Assembly (NCBI RefSeq): GCF_900451195.1
Contig: NZ_UGHR01000003.1
Span: 124,001 to 188,000 of the forward strand
Direction: 5' to 3'
Length of the DNA: 64,000 bases
Source: Iodobacter fluviatilis
GTDB taxonomy: Bacteria > Pseudomonadota > Gammaproteobacteria > Burkholderiales > Chitinibacteraceae
Numbering within the stretch: position 1 is the stretch's first letter; every line of letters starts with the position of its first letter. The notes under the pieces are model-generated. The model had not been told where the DNA came from. It saw only the letters and a program-made list of their open reading frames with translations, and did not search any database. This document shows positions 1 to 8,600 of this stretch, one piece after another. Position numbers and translations under genes: made by a program.

Positions 1-142
1 CTGCCTGTAAGCGCTCAGCCTGAATATCCAGTGCTGCAACGATCGCACCCTGGCGGCTTAAAGCCTGCACAACGGCCGCACCAATCCCCTGAGCGGCTCC
101 GGTCACGATGGCGACTTTTCCACGATAAAGCTGATCTTGCAT
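1..142 (-). CDS. entA: 2,3-dihydro-2,3-dihydroxybenzoate dehydrogenase, N-terminal part (runs off window)
   Basis: Only the first 47 codons are inside the window. They read as the start of a short-chain dehydrogenase: a first beta strand (KVAIVTG) followed by the TGxxxGIG dinucleotide-binding loop (TGAAQGIG). The ATG is at 142, with AAGGAAA about 8 nt upstream. SDRs are a large family, so the EntA call rests on context. The gene diverges from fepB across a Fur-like palindrome, and the nearby entC, entE and entB genes lack an entA partner. EntA oxidises the EntB product to 2,3-dihydroxybenzoate in the cytosol. In E. coli entA ends the entCEBA operon, whereas here it is separated from entCEB by about 18 kb. 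Another SDR cannot be excluded from this fragment. Confidence 0.75.
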   Translation of the reverse strand, partial: MQDQLYRGKVAIVTGAAQGIGAAVVQALSRQGAIVAALDIQAERLQA

Positions 143-203
143 AAGAGGGCTTTCCTTGTTGTTTTTTGATGGCACAAGACACATTTCAGGCCATCTGAAT
201 CAA

Positions 204-240
204 TATTTTAATACGAATAATTATTATTCGTATTAAAATA
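204..240. promoter_or_regulatory. Fur-box-like perfect palindrome between entA and fepB
   Basis: Two 17-bp arms (204-220 and 224-240) are perfect inverted copies separated by 3 bp. The centre, GAATAATTATTATTC, resembles the core of the Fur consensus GATAATGATAATCATTATC. The site lies in the divergent promoter region of entA and fepB. Iron-responsive repression of both genes is inferred. The near-pure A/T arms extend beyond a 19-bp Fur box, so the RNA could also fold into a hairpin. Confidence 0.6.
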
Positions 241-309
241 ATTAACAAGGCTGTAAGCGCCAGCTCCATTTACAGGCTCTTTCCCCTGCCGCCAGCAAAA
301 ACCACACAA

Positions 310-1305
310 GTGAGTCATTCTGTGAATACAAAACACGGCCTTCTGGCCTTTATGCTTATTGGCGCGGCCCTGCTTGCAGGCTGCGATTCCGGCTCAAAAA
401 CAACCGCAGCCGAAACGCAGACCAGCGGCTGGCCACGCACTTTCGACACGCCTCAGGGCAAGCTCACTATCAAGGCCCCGCCTCAGCGGATTGTATCCAC
501 CAGTGTGACGCTTACCGGCACGCTACTCACCATTAATGCCCCTGTAGTTGGTAGCGGCACTGGCGCGGTGAACACCGTAACCTCAGATGAGCAGGGGTTT
601 TTCCGCCAATGGGCGCATATTGCAAAAGAGCGCAAAGTAGAGCCGCTTTACCATGGCGAGCCCAATGCCGAAACGATTGCTGCAGCCAATCCTGATCTGA
701 TTATTGTGTCTGCAACCGGCGGCGATTCTGCCCGTAAAATTTATGATCAGCTCAGCCAGATTGCCCCAACCGTGATCATTCATTATGACGATAAAGACTG
801 GCAAGCCATTGCCACCCAGCTGGGGGCCATTACCGGGCACGAGCAAGATGCAGCAGCCGCAATCAAAGACTTCAGCAGCAAGCTCAGTGCCACAAAACAA
901 AAAATCCATCTCCCGCCCCAGCCCGTAAACGCTATGGTTTACTACGAAGATAACTCTGGCGCCAATGTCTGGACTGCAAACTCCGCACAAGGGCGGCTAT
1001 TGCTGGACCTAGGCTTTACGCTTGCGACTATTCCGGATGCAGCCAAAGGCGATACCAGCATGGGCATACGCAAGGACTTCACCCAGCTGACAGGTGAAAA
1101 ATTCTCTGCAGGGCTGCAGGGCAAAACCATGCTGCTGTTTACCGCAGATGATTCAACCGTAGCCAAAGTCAAAAATAATAAGTTTCTGCAACAAAATCTG
1201 GCCATATCCGGCAATCGCGTTTATGCCGTAGGCCTAGATACTTTTCGCATGGATTACTACAGCGCCAGCAATATGCTGAAGCGGGTTGAGCAGCACTTTA
1301 AGTAA
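310..1305 (+). CDS. fepB: Ferric catecholate siderophore ABC transporter, periplasmic binding lipoprotein
   Basis: FepB collects ferric enterobactin-type complexes in the periplasm and passes them to FepDG. The protein has 331 residues (E. coli FepB has 318). It begins with a lipoprotein signal ending in a lipobox, LAGC, with Cys25 as the predicted lipidation site. The body follows FepB closely: PQRIVSTSVTLTGTLL, then GFFRQWAHIAKERK, then ISATGGDS-like VSATGGDSA, and a C-terminal FRMDYYSAS. The start is GTG at 310, with an in-frame GTG also at 322. Neither has a strong Shine-Dalgarno, so the exact start is uncertain. The gene diverges from entA across the Fur-like palindrome. entS follows on the opposite strand. 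Confidence 0.93.
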   Translation: MSHSVNTKHGLLAFMLIGAALLAGCDSGSKTTAAETQTSGWPRTFDTPQGKLTIKAPPQRIVSTSVTLTGTLLTINAPVVGSGTGAVNTVTSDEQGFFRQWAHIAKERKVEPLYHGEPNAETIAAANPDLIIVSATGGDSARKIYDQLSQIAPTVIIHYDDKDWQAIATQLGAITGHEQDAAAAIKDFSSKLSATKQKIHLPPQPVNAMVYYEDNSGANVWTANSAQGRLLLDLGFTLATIPDAAKGDTSMGIRKDFTQLTGEKFSAGLQGKTMLLFTADDSTVAKVKNNKFLQQNLAISGNRVYAVGLDTFRMDYYSASNMLKRVEQHFK

Positions 1306-1350
1306 ACAGCAGCCTGGCTGACGTATTCAGGCAGCCAGGCAAACATTGCT

Positions 1351-2634
1351 TTAATGAGCCGCCTCAGATACCGCATCTAGCAGTGGTGGCTCAGCCTCTG
1401 GCGGGGGATTCTGCAAGCGCCGCAATCCACTAAACCCAAGCCCCAGCATGGCCCCGGCCAGCGCAACGCCACCCGCAAAAGAGCACACCGCCAGCAGTGG
1501 CGCAAATGCACGGGCCAAAGCCCCCAGCCCCAAAGCCCCTGCTGAATCCCCCACCACATCCTGAGCACTCCACAGGCTGTTTATCCGCCCCAGCAAATGA
1601 TCCGGCGTGTGCTGCTGCACTAAGGTGAACTGCAATAAAGAGCTGATCGAGCCCAGATAACCAAAAACAACAAGCGCCACCAGGCCCGATGGCAGGTGAG
1701 TCATCAGGCCAAACACAATAATCGCCAGCGCAGCAGCAATCACCGCAGTAATCAGTAACAAGCCAGGCCGCTGTACCCGCGCCACCCAGCCACTGGTAAA
1801 TGCACCCGTCATCGCGCCCAGCGGCACCGCCGAATACATCAGGCCCACTTCAAAAGCACCACCGCCATACACAGCCAGAGCCAGCACCGGAAACATCACC
1901 CGCACCGAGCTTAATAATGTTTGCAAAGTGCCCATCACTACCACAGCCCCAACCACAGGGCTTTGCTGCAAAAAGCGCACACCATCGGCCAAAGCACGCA
2001 AGGGATGCTGAGGCTGGCCCGCAGCCGCTTTCATGGAAGGCAAACGCAGCAAAGGAATTAATGTGCACAAAGTGCCAAGCCCTGCCAGCAGGTAGTTCCA
2101 GCTCACCCCTGCCGAAGCAATCACCACACCAGCAAGGGCCGGGGACAAAATCGCCCCCAAACGAACGGTCAGCATGCTTAATGCGCCTGCCGCCGGTAGA
2201 TTTTCACGCCCAACCAGCGCCGGAATACTCGCCATCAGGGCCGTGATTCCCAGTGCCCCAAAAAACCCATCCCAAACCGCAACCAGATAGAGTGCCAGCA
2301 GCGAGGGAGCTGAAATAAAGCTGTTCAAAGCCAGCACTAAAAAGCCAATACCGCACAGACTGCGGGCCATCAGGATCAGCTTGCGCCTGTCGTAGCGATC
2401 GGCCAGCACACCGCCACACATCAGCCCTACAAACATCCCTACACCATCTAATGCCACCGCCATCCCTACATGCAATGCCGAGCCGGTCAGCGCATGGATT
2501 TGCACCGGCACTGCCACGGTAAGCATGCCTAGTGACAGCACAGAAATTAAACGCGCTATAAAAACAGACCGAAAGTTTGAATTATTTTTAAGCAGACTGA
2601 AATCAACAAAAATGGACGATCCGGGTTTACTCAT
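1351..2634 (-). CDS. entS: Enterobactin-type siderophore exporter, MFS family
   Basis: EntS is an inner-membrane major facilitator that exports the finished siderophore to the periplasm. The protein matches EntS along its length: FRSVFIARLISVLSLGML in helix 1, the MFS loop motif GGVLADRYDRRK, PALVGRENLPAAGA, and LLGRINSLWSAQDVVGD near the C terminus. The start chosen here is the ATG at 2634 (MSKPGSS), giving 427 residues against 416 in E. coli. It has GGA about 8 nt upstream and matches the family start. The frame is open for 37 more codons upstream, but that stretch is unlike EntS and would run into the Fur-box-like site at 2722-2746. The gene diverges from fepD, as in E. coli. Confidence 0.92.
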   Translation of the reverse strand: MSKPGSSIFVDFSLLKNNSNFRSVFIARLISVLSLGMLTVAVPVQIHALTGSALHVGMAVALDGVGMFVGLMCGGVLADRYDRRKLILMARSLCGIGFLVLALNSFISAPSLLALYLVAVWDGFFGALGITALMASIPALVGRENLPAAGALSMLTVRLGAILSPALAGVVIASAGVSWNYLLAGLGTLCTLIPLLRLPSMKAAAGQPQHPLRALADGVRFLQQSPVVGAVVVMGTLQTLLSSVRVMFPVLALAVYGGGAFEVGLMYSAVPLGAMTGAFTSGWVARVQRPGLLLITAVIAAALAIIVFGLMTHLPSGLVALVVFGYLGSISSLLQFTLVQQHTPDHLLGRINSLWSAQDVVGDSAGALGLGALARAFAPLLAVCSFAGGVALAGAMLGLGFSGLRRLQNPPPEAEPPLLDAVSEAAH

Positions 2635-2721
2635 AAGAAATCCAAAAAAGAGAAAGAATCGGGAGCACCGCAAGGCGAAATCTGTCACCAGCTTGACGGC
2701 TATGGTATCATCAAGCATCAA

Positions 2722-2746
2722 AATGAATATGATTAACATTCTCATT
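2722..2746. promoter_or_regulatory. Fur-box-like site between entS and fepD
   Basis: AATGA-N15-TCATT spans an imperfect palindrome resembling a Fur box, in the 114 bp between the entS and fepD starts. A TATGAT hexamer (2728-2733) on the + strand could be the fepD -10 element. The site ends 2 bp before the fepD ATG, so it occupies the place where a ribosome-binding site would be. Confidence 0.6.
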
Positions 2747-2748
2747 TA

Positions 2749-3765
2749 ATGCTTAATTCTGCTACGCCCGCGCCTCTTCCCCTGCTAAAAACCCGCTCCC
2801 GATATGCCTTAGCGTTTATCTTGCTCTGCATTTTTGTGGTGCTTAGCCTGACCATGGGGGCCAAACCCATCCCGCTGGCTGTGGTTTACGACAGCTTTTT
2901 TGGCACAGCCCAACATCCAGACAGCATTATTGTGCTGGAGAGCAGGCTGCCCAGAACGCTGCTTGGCCTGTTTGCCGGAGCCGCACTGGGCCTCGCCGGT
3001 GCGCTGATCCAGGCACTGACGCGTAATCCACTGGCAGATCCCGGCTTGCTTGGGGTGAACGCCGGGGCCAGCTTTGCAGTGGTGCTTGCCGTCGCGCTAT
3101 TTAATATCCAGCAGCCTGCCTCCTTTGTTGGCTTTGCCTGCGCGGGCGCATTAATTACTACACTTCTGGTGTATTTCATTGGTGTCTGGGGTGTCGGCCG
3201 GCTAGACCCCAGCCGCTTTATTCTGGCTGGCGTGGCGATTGGCGCGGTCATGCACGGTATTTCTTCGGGGCTGGTACTGTTTAACCCCATGGCCTTTGAT
3301 CGTATCCGCTACTGGAATGCAGGTACTCTGGATGTACGCAATCTGAATCTGGTACTGATGATCTTACCTGCCATGATCACTGGCAGCGTATTAGCACTCT
3401 TATTAGCAAGGCCTCTGAATGCGCTCAGCATGGGCGCAGAATTATCTATAACACTGGGTACCCGGCCCTGGATCACGCAGGCCTTCAGTATTTTGGCCAT
3501 TACCCTGCTCACAGGTGCCACCACGGCCATTGCAGGGCCAATTGGTTTTGTCGGCTTGATGATCCCGCAGGTGGCGCGCTGGTTGGTTGGCCCTGATCAG
3601 CGGCGGATCTTGCCACTGACTATTTTACTTGCCCCCATTTTGCTGCTCGGTGCCGATATGGTGGGCCGACTGCTGGTGCCCGGCGAGCTGCGAGTATCAA
3701 TTGTTACCGCCTTTGTGGGGGCTCCAATGCTGATCTGGCTGGCCCGCAAGCAGGTGCGCACATGA
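2749..3765 (+). CDS. fepD: Ferric siderophore ABC transporter permease FepD
   Basis: FepD is one of two inner-membrane permease subunits of the FepBDGC importer. The 338-residue protein is a typical FecCD-family permease. It matches FepD at LPRTLLGLFAGAALGLAGAL, LTRNPLADPGLLGVNAGAS, the cytoplasmic coupling segment GPIGFVGLMIPQVARWLVG, and VPGELRVSIVTAFVGAP. The ATG at 2749 lies directly after the Fur-like site with no Shine-Dalgarno visible, and the next Met is beyond residue 30. The message may therefore be leaderless or nearly so (inference). The stop overlaps the fepG start by 4 bp. Confidence 0.93.
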   Translation: MLNSATPAPLPLLKTRSRYALAFILLCIFVVLSLTMGAKPIPLAVVYDSFFGTAQHPDSIIVLESRLPRTLLGLFAGAALGLAGALIQALTRNPLADPGLLGVNAGASFAVVLAVALFNIQQPASFVGFACAGALITTLLVYFIGVWGVGRLDPSRFILAGVAIGAVMHGISSGLVLFNPMAFDRIRYWNAGTLDVRNLNLVLMILPAMITGSVLALLLARPLNALSMGAELSITLGTRPWITQAFSILAITLLTGATTAIAGPIGFVGLMIPQVARWLVGPDQRRILPLTILLAPILLLGADMVGRLLVPGELRVSIVTAFVGAPMLIWLARKQVRT

Positions 3766-4796
3766 TGGCGCGCCGCACTATCCTCATTGGCAGGCCGGAT
3801 GGAGCCATCAGCCTCCGCCTCAATTTTGCCGGGCTGCGCCTTGCCTTGATCCTTGCGCTGGCCTGCCTGCTGCTGGGAGTGATGGCCTTAAAGCTGGGTG
3901 CATTATCGTTTTCAAACGCAGAAGTCTTTGCCGCACTCAAAGGTGAAGGCAGCAGCCGTGCCATGATTGTGATCAACCAATGGCGACTGCCACGCGTATT
4001 TATGGCGCTGGTGATTGGCGCAGCATTAGGCATGAGCGGGGCCATCTTTCAATCGCTGGTACGCAACCCGCTGGGCAGCCCCGATGTCATTGGATTTGGC
4101 ACAGGCGCACATACCGGTGCGCTGATTACCATTATTGTTTTAAACGGCGGCTATCTGCAGATTGCTACCGGTGCCATTATTGGCGGGCTGCTAACGGCGC
4201 TCCTCGTATATTTACTGGCATGGCGGCAAGGCATACACGGCTTCAGACTGATTATTACTGGGATTGCCGTCAGCGCCATGCTGGCGGCCTTTAATACCTG
4301 GCTCAGCATTACTGGCAGCCTAGAAGCGGCCATGAGTGTGGCGCTGTGGGCAGCCGGATCGCTCAATGGCATGTCATGGGCCAAAGGCCTGCCTGCTGCT
4401 GCGTTTTGCCTCTGCTGTATGCTGCTGGCCCTGCTGCTTGGCCGCAGGATGCAGCTATTAGAAATGGGCGACGATAGCGCCAGTGCATTAGGCATCCCTG
4501 CCGAGCGCACCCGACTACAGCTAATGGCGCTCGGCGTGGCCCTGATTGCCGCAGCCACCGCCGCCACCGGGCCCATTGCCTTTATTGCCCTTGTTGCACC
4601 GCAGATTGTGAAACGGATAAGCAACACGGCAACGCTGTATCTTTCGGCCTTAATGGGCGCGCTGCTGCTGCTCTTGGCGGATATCACCGCGCAACATTTA
4701 TTCTTCCCCCAACAATTTCCGGTAGGCGTTATCACGGTGAGTATTGGCGGGGTTTATCTGATTTGGCTCTTACTCTGTGAAGCAAAACGCATATGA
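3762..4796 (+). CDS. fepG: Ferric siderophore ABC transporter permease FepG
   Basis: This is the second FecCD-family permease subunit, pairing with FepD. It has 344 residues (E. coli FepG has 330). Key segments are WRLPRVFMALVIGAALGMSG, RNPLGSPDVIGFGTGA, and the coupling helix region GPIAFIALVAPQIVKRI. It starts within the fepD stop (ATGA overlap). A second in-frame ATG at 3765 is equally possible. The stop in turn overlaps the fepC start, so fepDGC should be translationally coupled. Confidence 0.93.
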   Translation: MMARRTILIGRPDGAISLRLNFAGLRLALILALACLLLGVMALKLGALSFSNAEVFAALKGEGSSRAMIVINQWRLPRVFMALVIGAALGMSGAIFQSLVRNPLGSPDVIGFGTGAHTGALITIIVLNGGYLQIATGAIIGGLLTALLVYLLAWRQGIHGFRLIITGIAVSAMLAAFNTWLSITGSLEAAMSVALWAAGSLNGMSWAKGLPAAAFCLCCMLLALLLGRRMQLLEMGDDSASALGIPAERTRLQLMALGVALIAAATAATGPIAFIALVAPQIVKRISNTATLYLSALMGALLLLLADITAQHLFFPQQFPVGVITVSIGGVYLIWLLLCEAKRI

Positions 4797-5614
4797 CCGC
4801 AATGCTAACCCAAACCGCCCCCGCCGCCAGCCGCTTAAAGGGTGAAAATCTGCAGCTGGGCTACGGGCAGCGCATCATTTGCGAGCAGCTTGATCTACAG
4901 ATCAGCGATGGCGCTTTTACCGTCATTATCGGCCCCAATGGCTGTGGCAAATCAACGCTGCTGCGTAGCCTAGCAAGGCTAATCAAACCCTCCACAGGGC
5001 AAATCAGCCTCGATGGCAAAGATATCCACTGCTACCCAGCTAAATTTGTCGCCACACAACTTGGCCTGCTGCCGCAATCTTCCACCGCGCCCGAAGGCAT
5101 TTGTGTGGCCGATCTCGTTGCCCGTGGCCGCTACCCGCATCAAAGCCTGCTGCGTCAATGGAGCCGCAGCGACGAAGACGCCGTAGCCAGCGCCATGCAA
5201 GCCACAGGCATCACTGAGCTTGCCGGGCAAAATGTAGACGCGCTCTCTGGCGGGCAAAGGCAACGCGTTTGGGTGGCGATGGCACTAGCCCAGCAAACCT
5301 CCATTTTGCTGCTGGATGAGCCCACCACCTATCTGGATATTGCCCACCAGATTGAGCTGCTGGAGCTGTTTCGCACCCTGAATGAGCAAGGCCGCACCCT
5401 AGTGGCGGTATTACACGATCTGAACCACGCCTGCCGCTACGCCAGCCAGTTGATCGTGATGAAAGAAGGGCAAATTGTCGCCACAGGCACGCCCCGCCAG
5501 ATCATGACACCCGAGCTGGTAGAAAACGTCTTTGGGCTGCCCTGCCTGATTATCGACGACCCGGTCAGCCACACCCCAATGATTATCCCGCGTGGCAGGC
5601 CACATTTACGCTGA
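4793..5614 (+). CDS. fepC: Ferric siderophore ABC transporter ATPase FepC
   Basis: FepC hydrolyses ATP to drive ferric siderophore uptake through FepDG. The 273-residue protein has a Walker A motif GPNGCGKST (residues 47-55), the ABC signature LSGGQRQRVWVAMALAQ, Walker B ILLLDEPTTYLD, and an H-loop LHDLNHACRYA typical of the FepC/FhuC/BtuD group. The ATG overlaps the fepG stop (ATGA). It is the last gene of fepDGC and is followed within 20 bp by a strong bidirectional terminator facing the convergent NRPS gene. Confidence 0.95.
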   Translation: MTAMLTQTAPAASRLKGENLQLGYGQRIICEQLDLQISDGAFTVIIGPNGCGKSTLLRSLARLIKPSTGQISLDGKDIHCYPAKFVATQLGLLPQSSTAPEGICVADLVARGRYPHQSLLRQWSRSDEDAVASAMQATGITELAGQNVDALSGGQRQRVWVAMALAQQTSILLLDEPTTYLDIAHQIELLELFRTLNEQGRTLVAVLHDLNHACRYASQLIVMKEGQIVATGTPRQIMTPELVENVFGLPCLIIDDPVSHTPMIIPRGRPHLR

Positions 5615-5630
5615 TTAAACCGAGACAAAA

Positions 5631-5663
5631 AAACACCCCGCCTTCGTGATCAGCGGGGTGTTT
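5631..5663. terminator. Bidirectional terminator between fepC and the NRPS gene
   Basis: An 11-bp perfect stem (5631-5641 / 5653-5663, core ACCCCGC/GCGGGGT) has an 11-nt loop. It is flanked by an A-run on the left and a run of eight T on the right, so it can stop transcription from both convergent operons. Confidence 0.9.
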
Positions 5664-5667
5664 TTTT

Positions 5668-8600
5668 TCAGCTCAGAGTTTTAGTCAGAATCTGATCCAG
5701 CAAAGGACCGAGCACCGTCAGGGATTCCGGTGAAACGATATCCTCGTGGGCGCAGTCCAGATAGTGGACTTCCAGCTCTTCCACATAGGCCGCCCAGCGG
5801 GCCTGAATATCCCAGTCTGCGGGCAGGGTGCGGCTGGCTACAAACAGCTGTGCTTTACCATCAAAACGAGGGGAGCGTGCACTGGATAAGAGCCGCACGG
5901 CATCCGCGTAGTTGGCCACAATCTGCTCAAACATTTCGGTTTTTTCACGCAGCATAAATTCATCTGCACCCTCTTCTGCCGCCAGCATAAATTGCTCGCG
6001 CTCCCTGTCCAGCTCGGTATTGGCTTCCTCTTCCGAAGGCGCGGTCCAATCCTGCTCTTCGGGAGGATACATATCAAACAGCCCCAGAAAAGCAACTTGC
6101 TCACCCATAGCTTGCAGCCTTGCCGCCAGCCCATGCGCCACCGCGCCGCCAAAAGAGTAGCCCAGTAAGTAATAGGGGCCTTGCGGCTGTAGGCGCAGTA
6201 AATTAGCCAGATGCCGCTCGCACACTTCATCCATATTGGCGCAAGTGGCAATCACGCCGTCCGGCCTTGGCGACTGCAAGCCAATTAAAGGCCACTGACC
6301 AGAGAGCTGGCGGGCAAAGCCGCTGTATTGCCATGCAAAGCCGGAAGCAGGATGGATAAAGAAAAGCGGCTTAGAGAGGCCAGCCCGCAAATAAAGCACT
6401 TCGCCAAAACCTGCATTATTAGGGTCATTCGCCTGCTGCTCATCGCTCAGCAGCGCGGCCAGCTTTTGCACGCTGGACGCCACCATAATTTGCCCAACAG
6501 ACACCGGCCGCTTCAATTCACTGCGCAAAACGGCCGCTAAACGCATCGCCAGCAAGGAGTGCCCGCCCAGCATAAAGAAGTCATCTTCAGCAGAAAGTAC
6601 AGATTGCCCAAGGATTTGCGCAAAGACATTTGCAATCTGGCTCTCCAGACCCGCACGGGGCGCACGGCGGGCAGAATGAGCTCTTAAAACAGGCTCGGGC
6701 AAAGCTTTGCGATCAAGCTTGCCATTCGCGCTTAATGGAAATTCGCTCAGATAAACCAGCGCCACCGGCACCATATAAGCGGGAAGCACTTGCGCCAGCG
6801 CCGCAAGCACGGCCTGGGAATCGGGTGGTGACTGGCTGTCTTCTGCAATGGCATAGGCCAGCAGCTGACGGGCATCCGCACCTGTTGTTGCCGCCTGCAC
6901 TCCCAGTAAACGCGCGTGCACCACAGCACGGGCAATGCCCGGTTGCTGCAAGAGCGCCGCCTCGATTTCGCCCAGCTCGATGCGCTGACCACGAATTTTC
7001 AGCTGATCATCGCTGCGGCCAAGATATTCAACATCGCCCGTAGGCAAGTAGCGCACCACATCTCCTGTGCGATACATCCGCTCGCCCGCTGCAAATGGAT
7101 CGGCCACAAAGCGCCCTGCTGTCAGGCCCGGCCGCCCCAGATATCCGTCTGCCAGCTGCACACCCGTCAGATACAAATCACCTGCCACACCCAGCGGCAC
7201 TTCACGCAAATAGGCATCCAGCACGCGCAGCCGGGTATTCCATACGGGACGACCAATCGGCACGCTGCCTGCGCACTCAGTACCCGCATCTTTATCCTGC
7301 GCAGGCTTGTATGTCACATCCACGGCGGCCTCGGTCGGCCCGTAAAGATTATGCAGGGGCGCGGCAATCAGTGCCGCATAACGCTCAGCCAGCTCGCGAG
7401 GCAGTGCTTCTCCGCTGCAAAATACGCGCCTCAGGCTGGCGCAATCTGGCGATAAGGGATTGGGCTGGGCAATAAAAGCCGCCAGCATTGAAGGCACAAA
7501 ATGCAGCGTTGTAATCTGCTGCTCAGCAATCAGCGCCAGTAATTCTTCCGGGTCTTTATGCGCTTCAGGCGGCGCCATAAAGAGTTTGGCGCCATACATT
7601 AAGGGCCAGAAGAACTCCCACACTGAAACATCAAAGCTGCACGGCGTTTTTTGCAGCACCACATCGTCGGCCTGCAGGGCGTATTCATGCTGCATCCAGA
7701 CTAGGCGATTCACAATGGCGCGGTGCGAAACCAGCACCCCCTTGGGACGGCCTGTCGATCCCGATGTATATAAAAGATAGGCCGCATGATCTGGCGTCAG
7801 CGCCACCGCAGCATGCTGCGGCGCTTGCCCTGGCAGGCGGTCTGCCAGCAGCAGCGGCCCCATTCCCGCAAAACGGGCAGCCTGTGTGCTGTCGCTGATG
7901 ATTAGACGTGGCTTAGCGTCTGCCACCATATAGCTCAGCCGCTCATCTGGGTAGCCCACATCCAGCGGCAGATAAGCAGCGCCCACTTCCAGCACCGCCA
8001 TTAAAGCAAGGCTGAGATGAGCCGAACGAGGCAGAGCCACTGCCACAATATCGCCCACACCCACGCCTGCGGCTTGCAAATGCCCGGCAAGCTGCGCCAC
8101 CTCCAACCGCATTTGCCGGTAGCTGAGTGATTTTTTCACATCCTGTAAAGCCACGGCATCTGGCGTGCGTTCTGCCTGCGCCTGCAGTAAATCGCACAGG
8201 GTATGCGCGGGCAGCTGGATATCCGTTGCATTCAGGGATTGAATCAAGGCCTGCTCGGCCTGAATCTGCGGTTTGAAAGCAGCCCATGGCAGATCAGCAT
8301 CTTCCGCCAGATGATTCAGCAGCATTAAAATCCGCTCTGCCCACCGAGCCACATCCTGCACCACATCCCGGTATTCGATGAAGAGGCGTAATTGCTGGCC
8401 TGGCAGCACCAGAACGGTTAAAGGATAATGGGTATAGCCGCGGTTTCGCAGCGCTCCTACCCGCAAACCGTGGTAATCCCGCGCCAGCAATTCATCTTGC
8501 TCGGGGTAGTTTTCTACCACCAGCAGGGTATCGAATAAGGTGGGCGCTCCCGCCAAGCGCTGAATTTCACCCAAGCCCAAGCCATCGTGCTCCAGCAGCT

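Noticed and set aside
2635..2745. N-terminal extension of EntS
   Set aside because: The extra residues are unlike EntS and overlap the Fur-like site; the ATG at 2634 matches the family.
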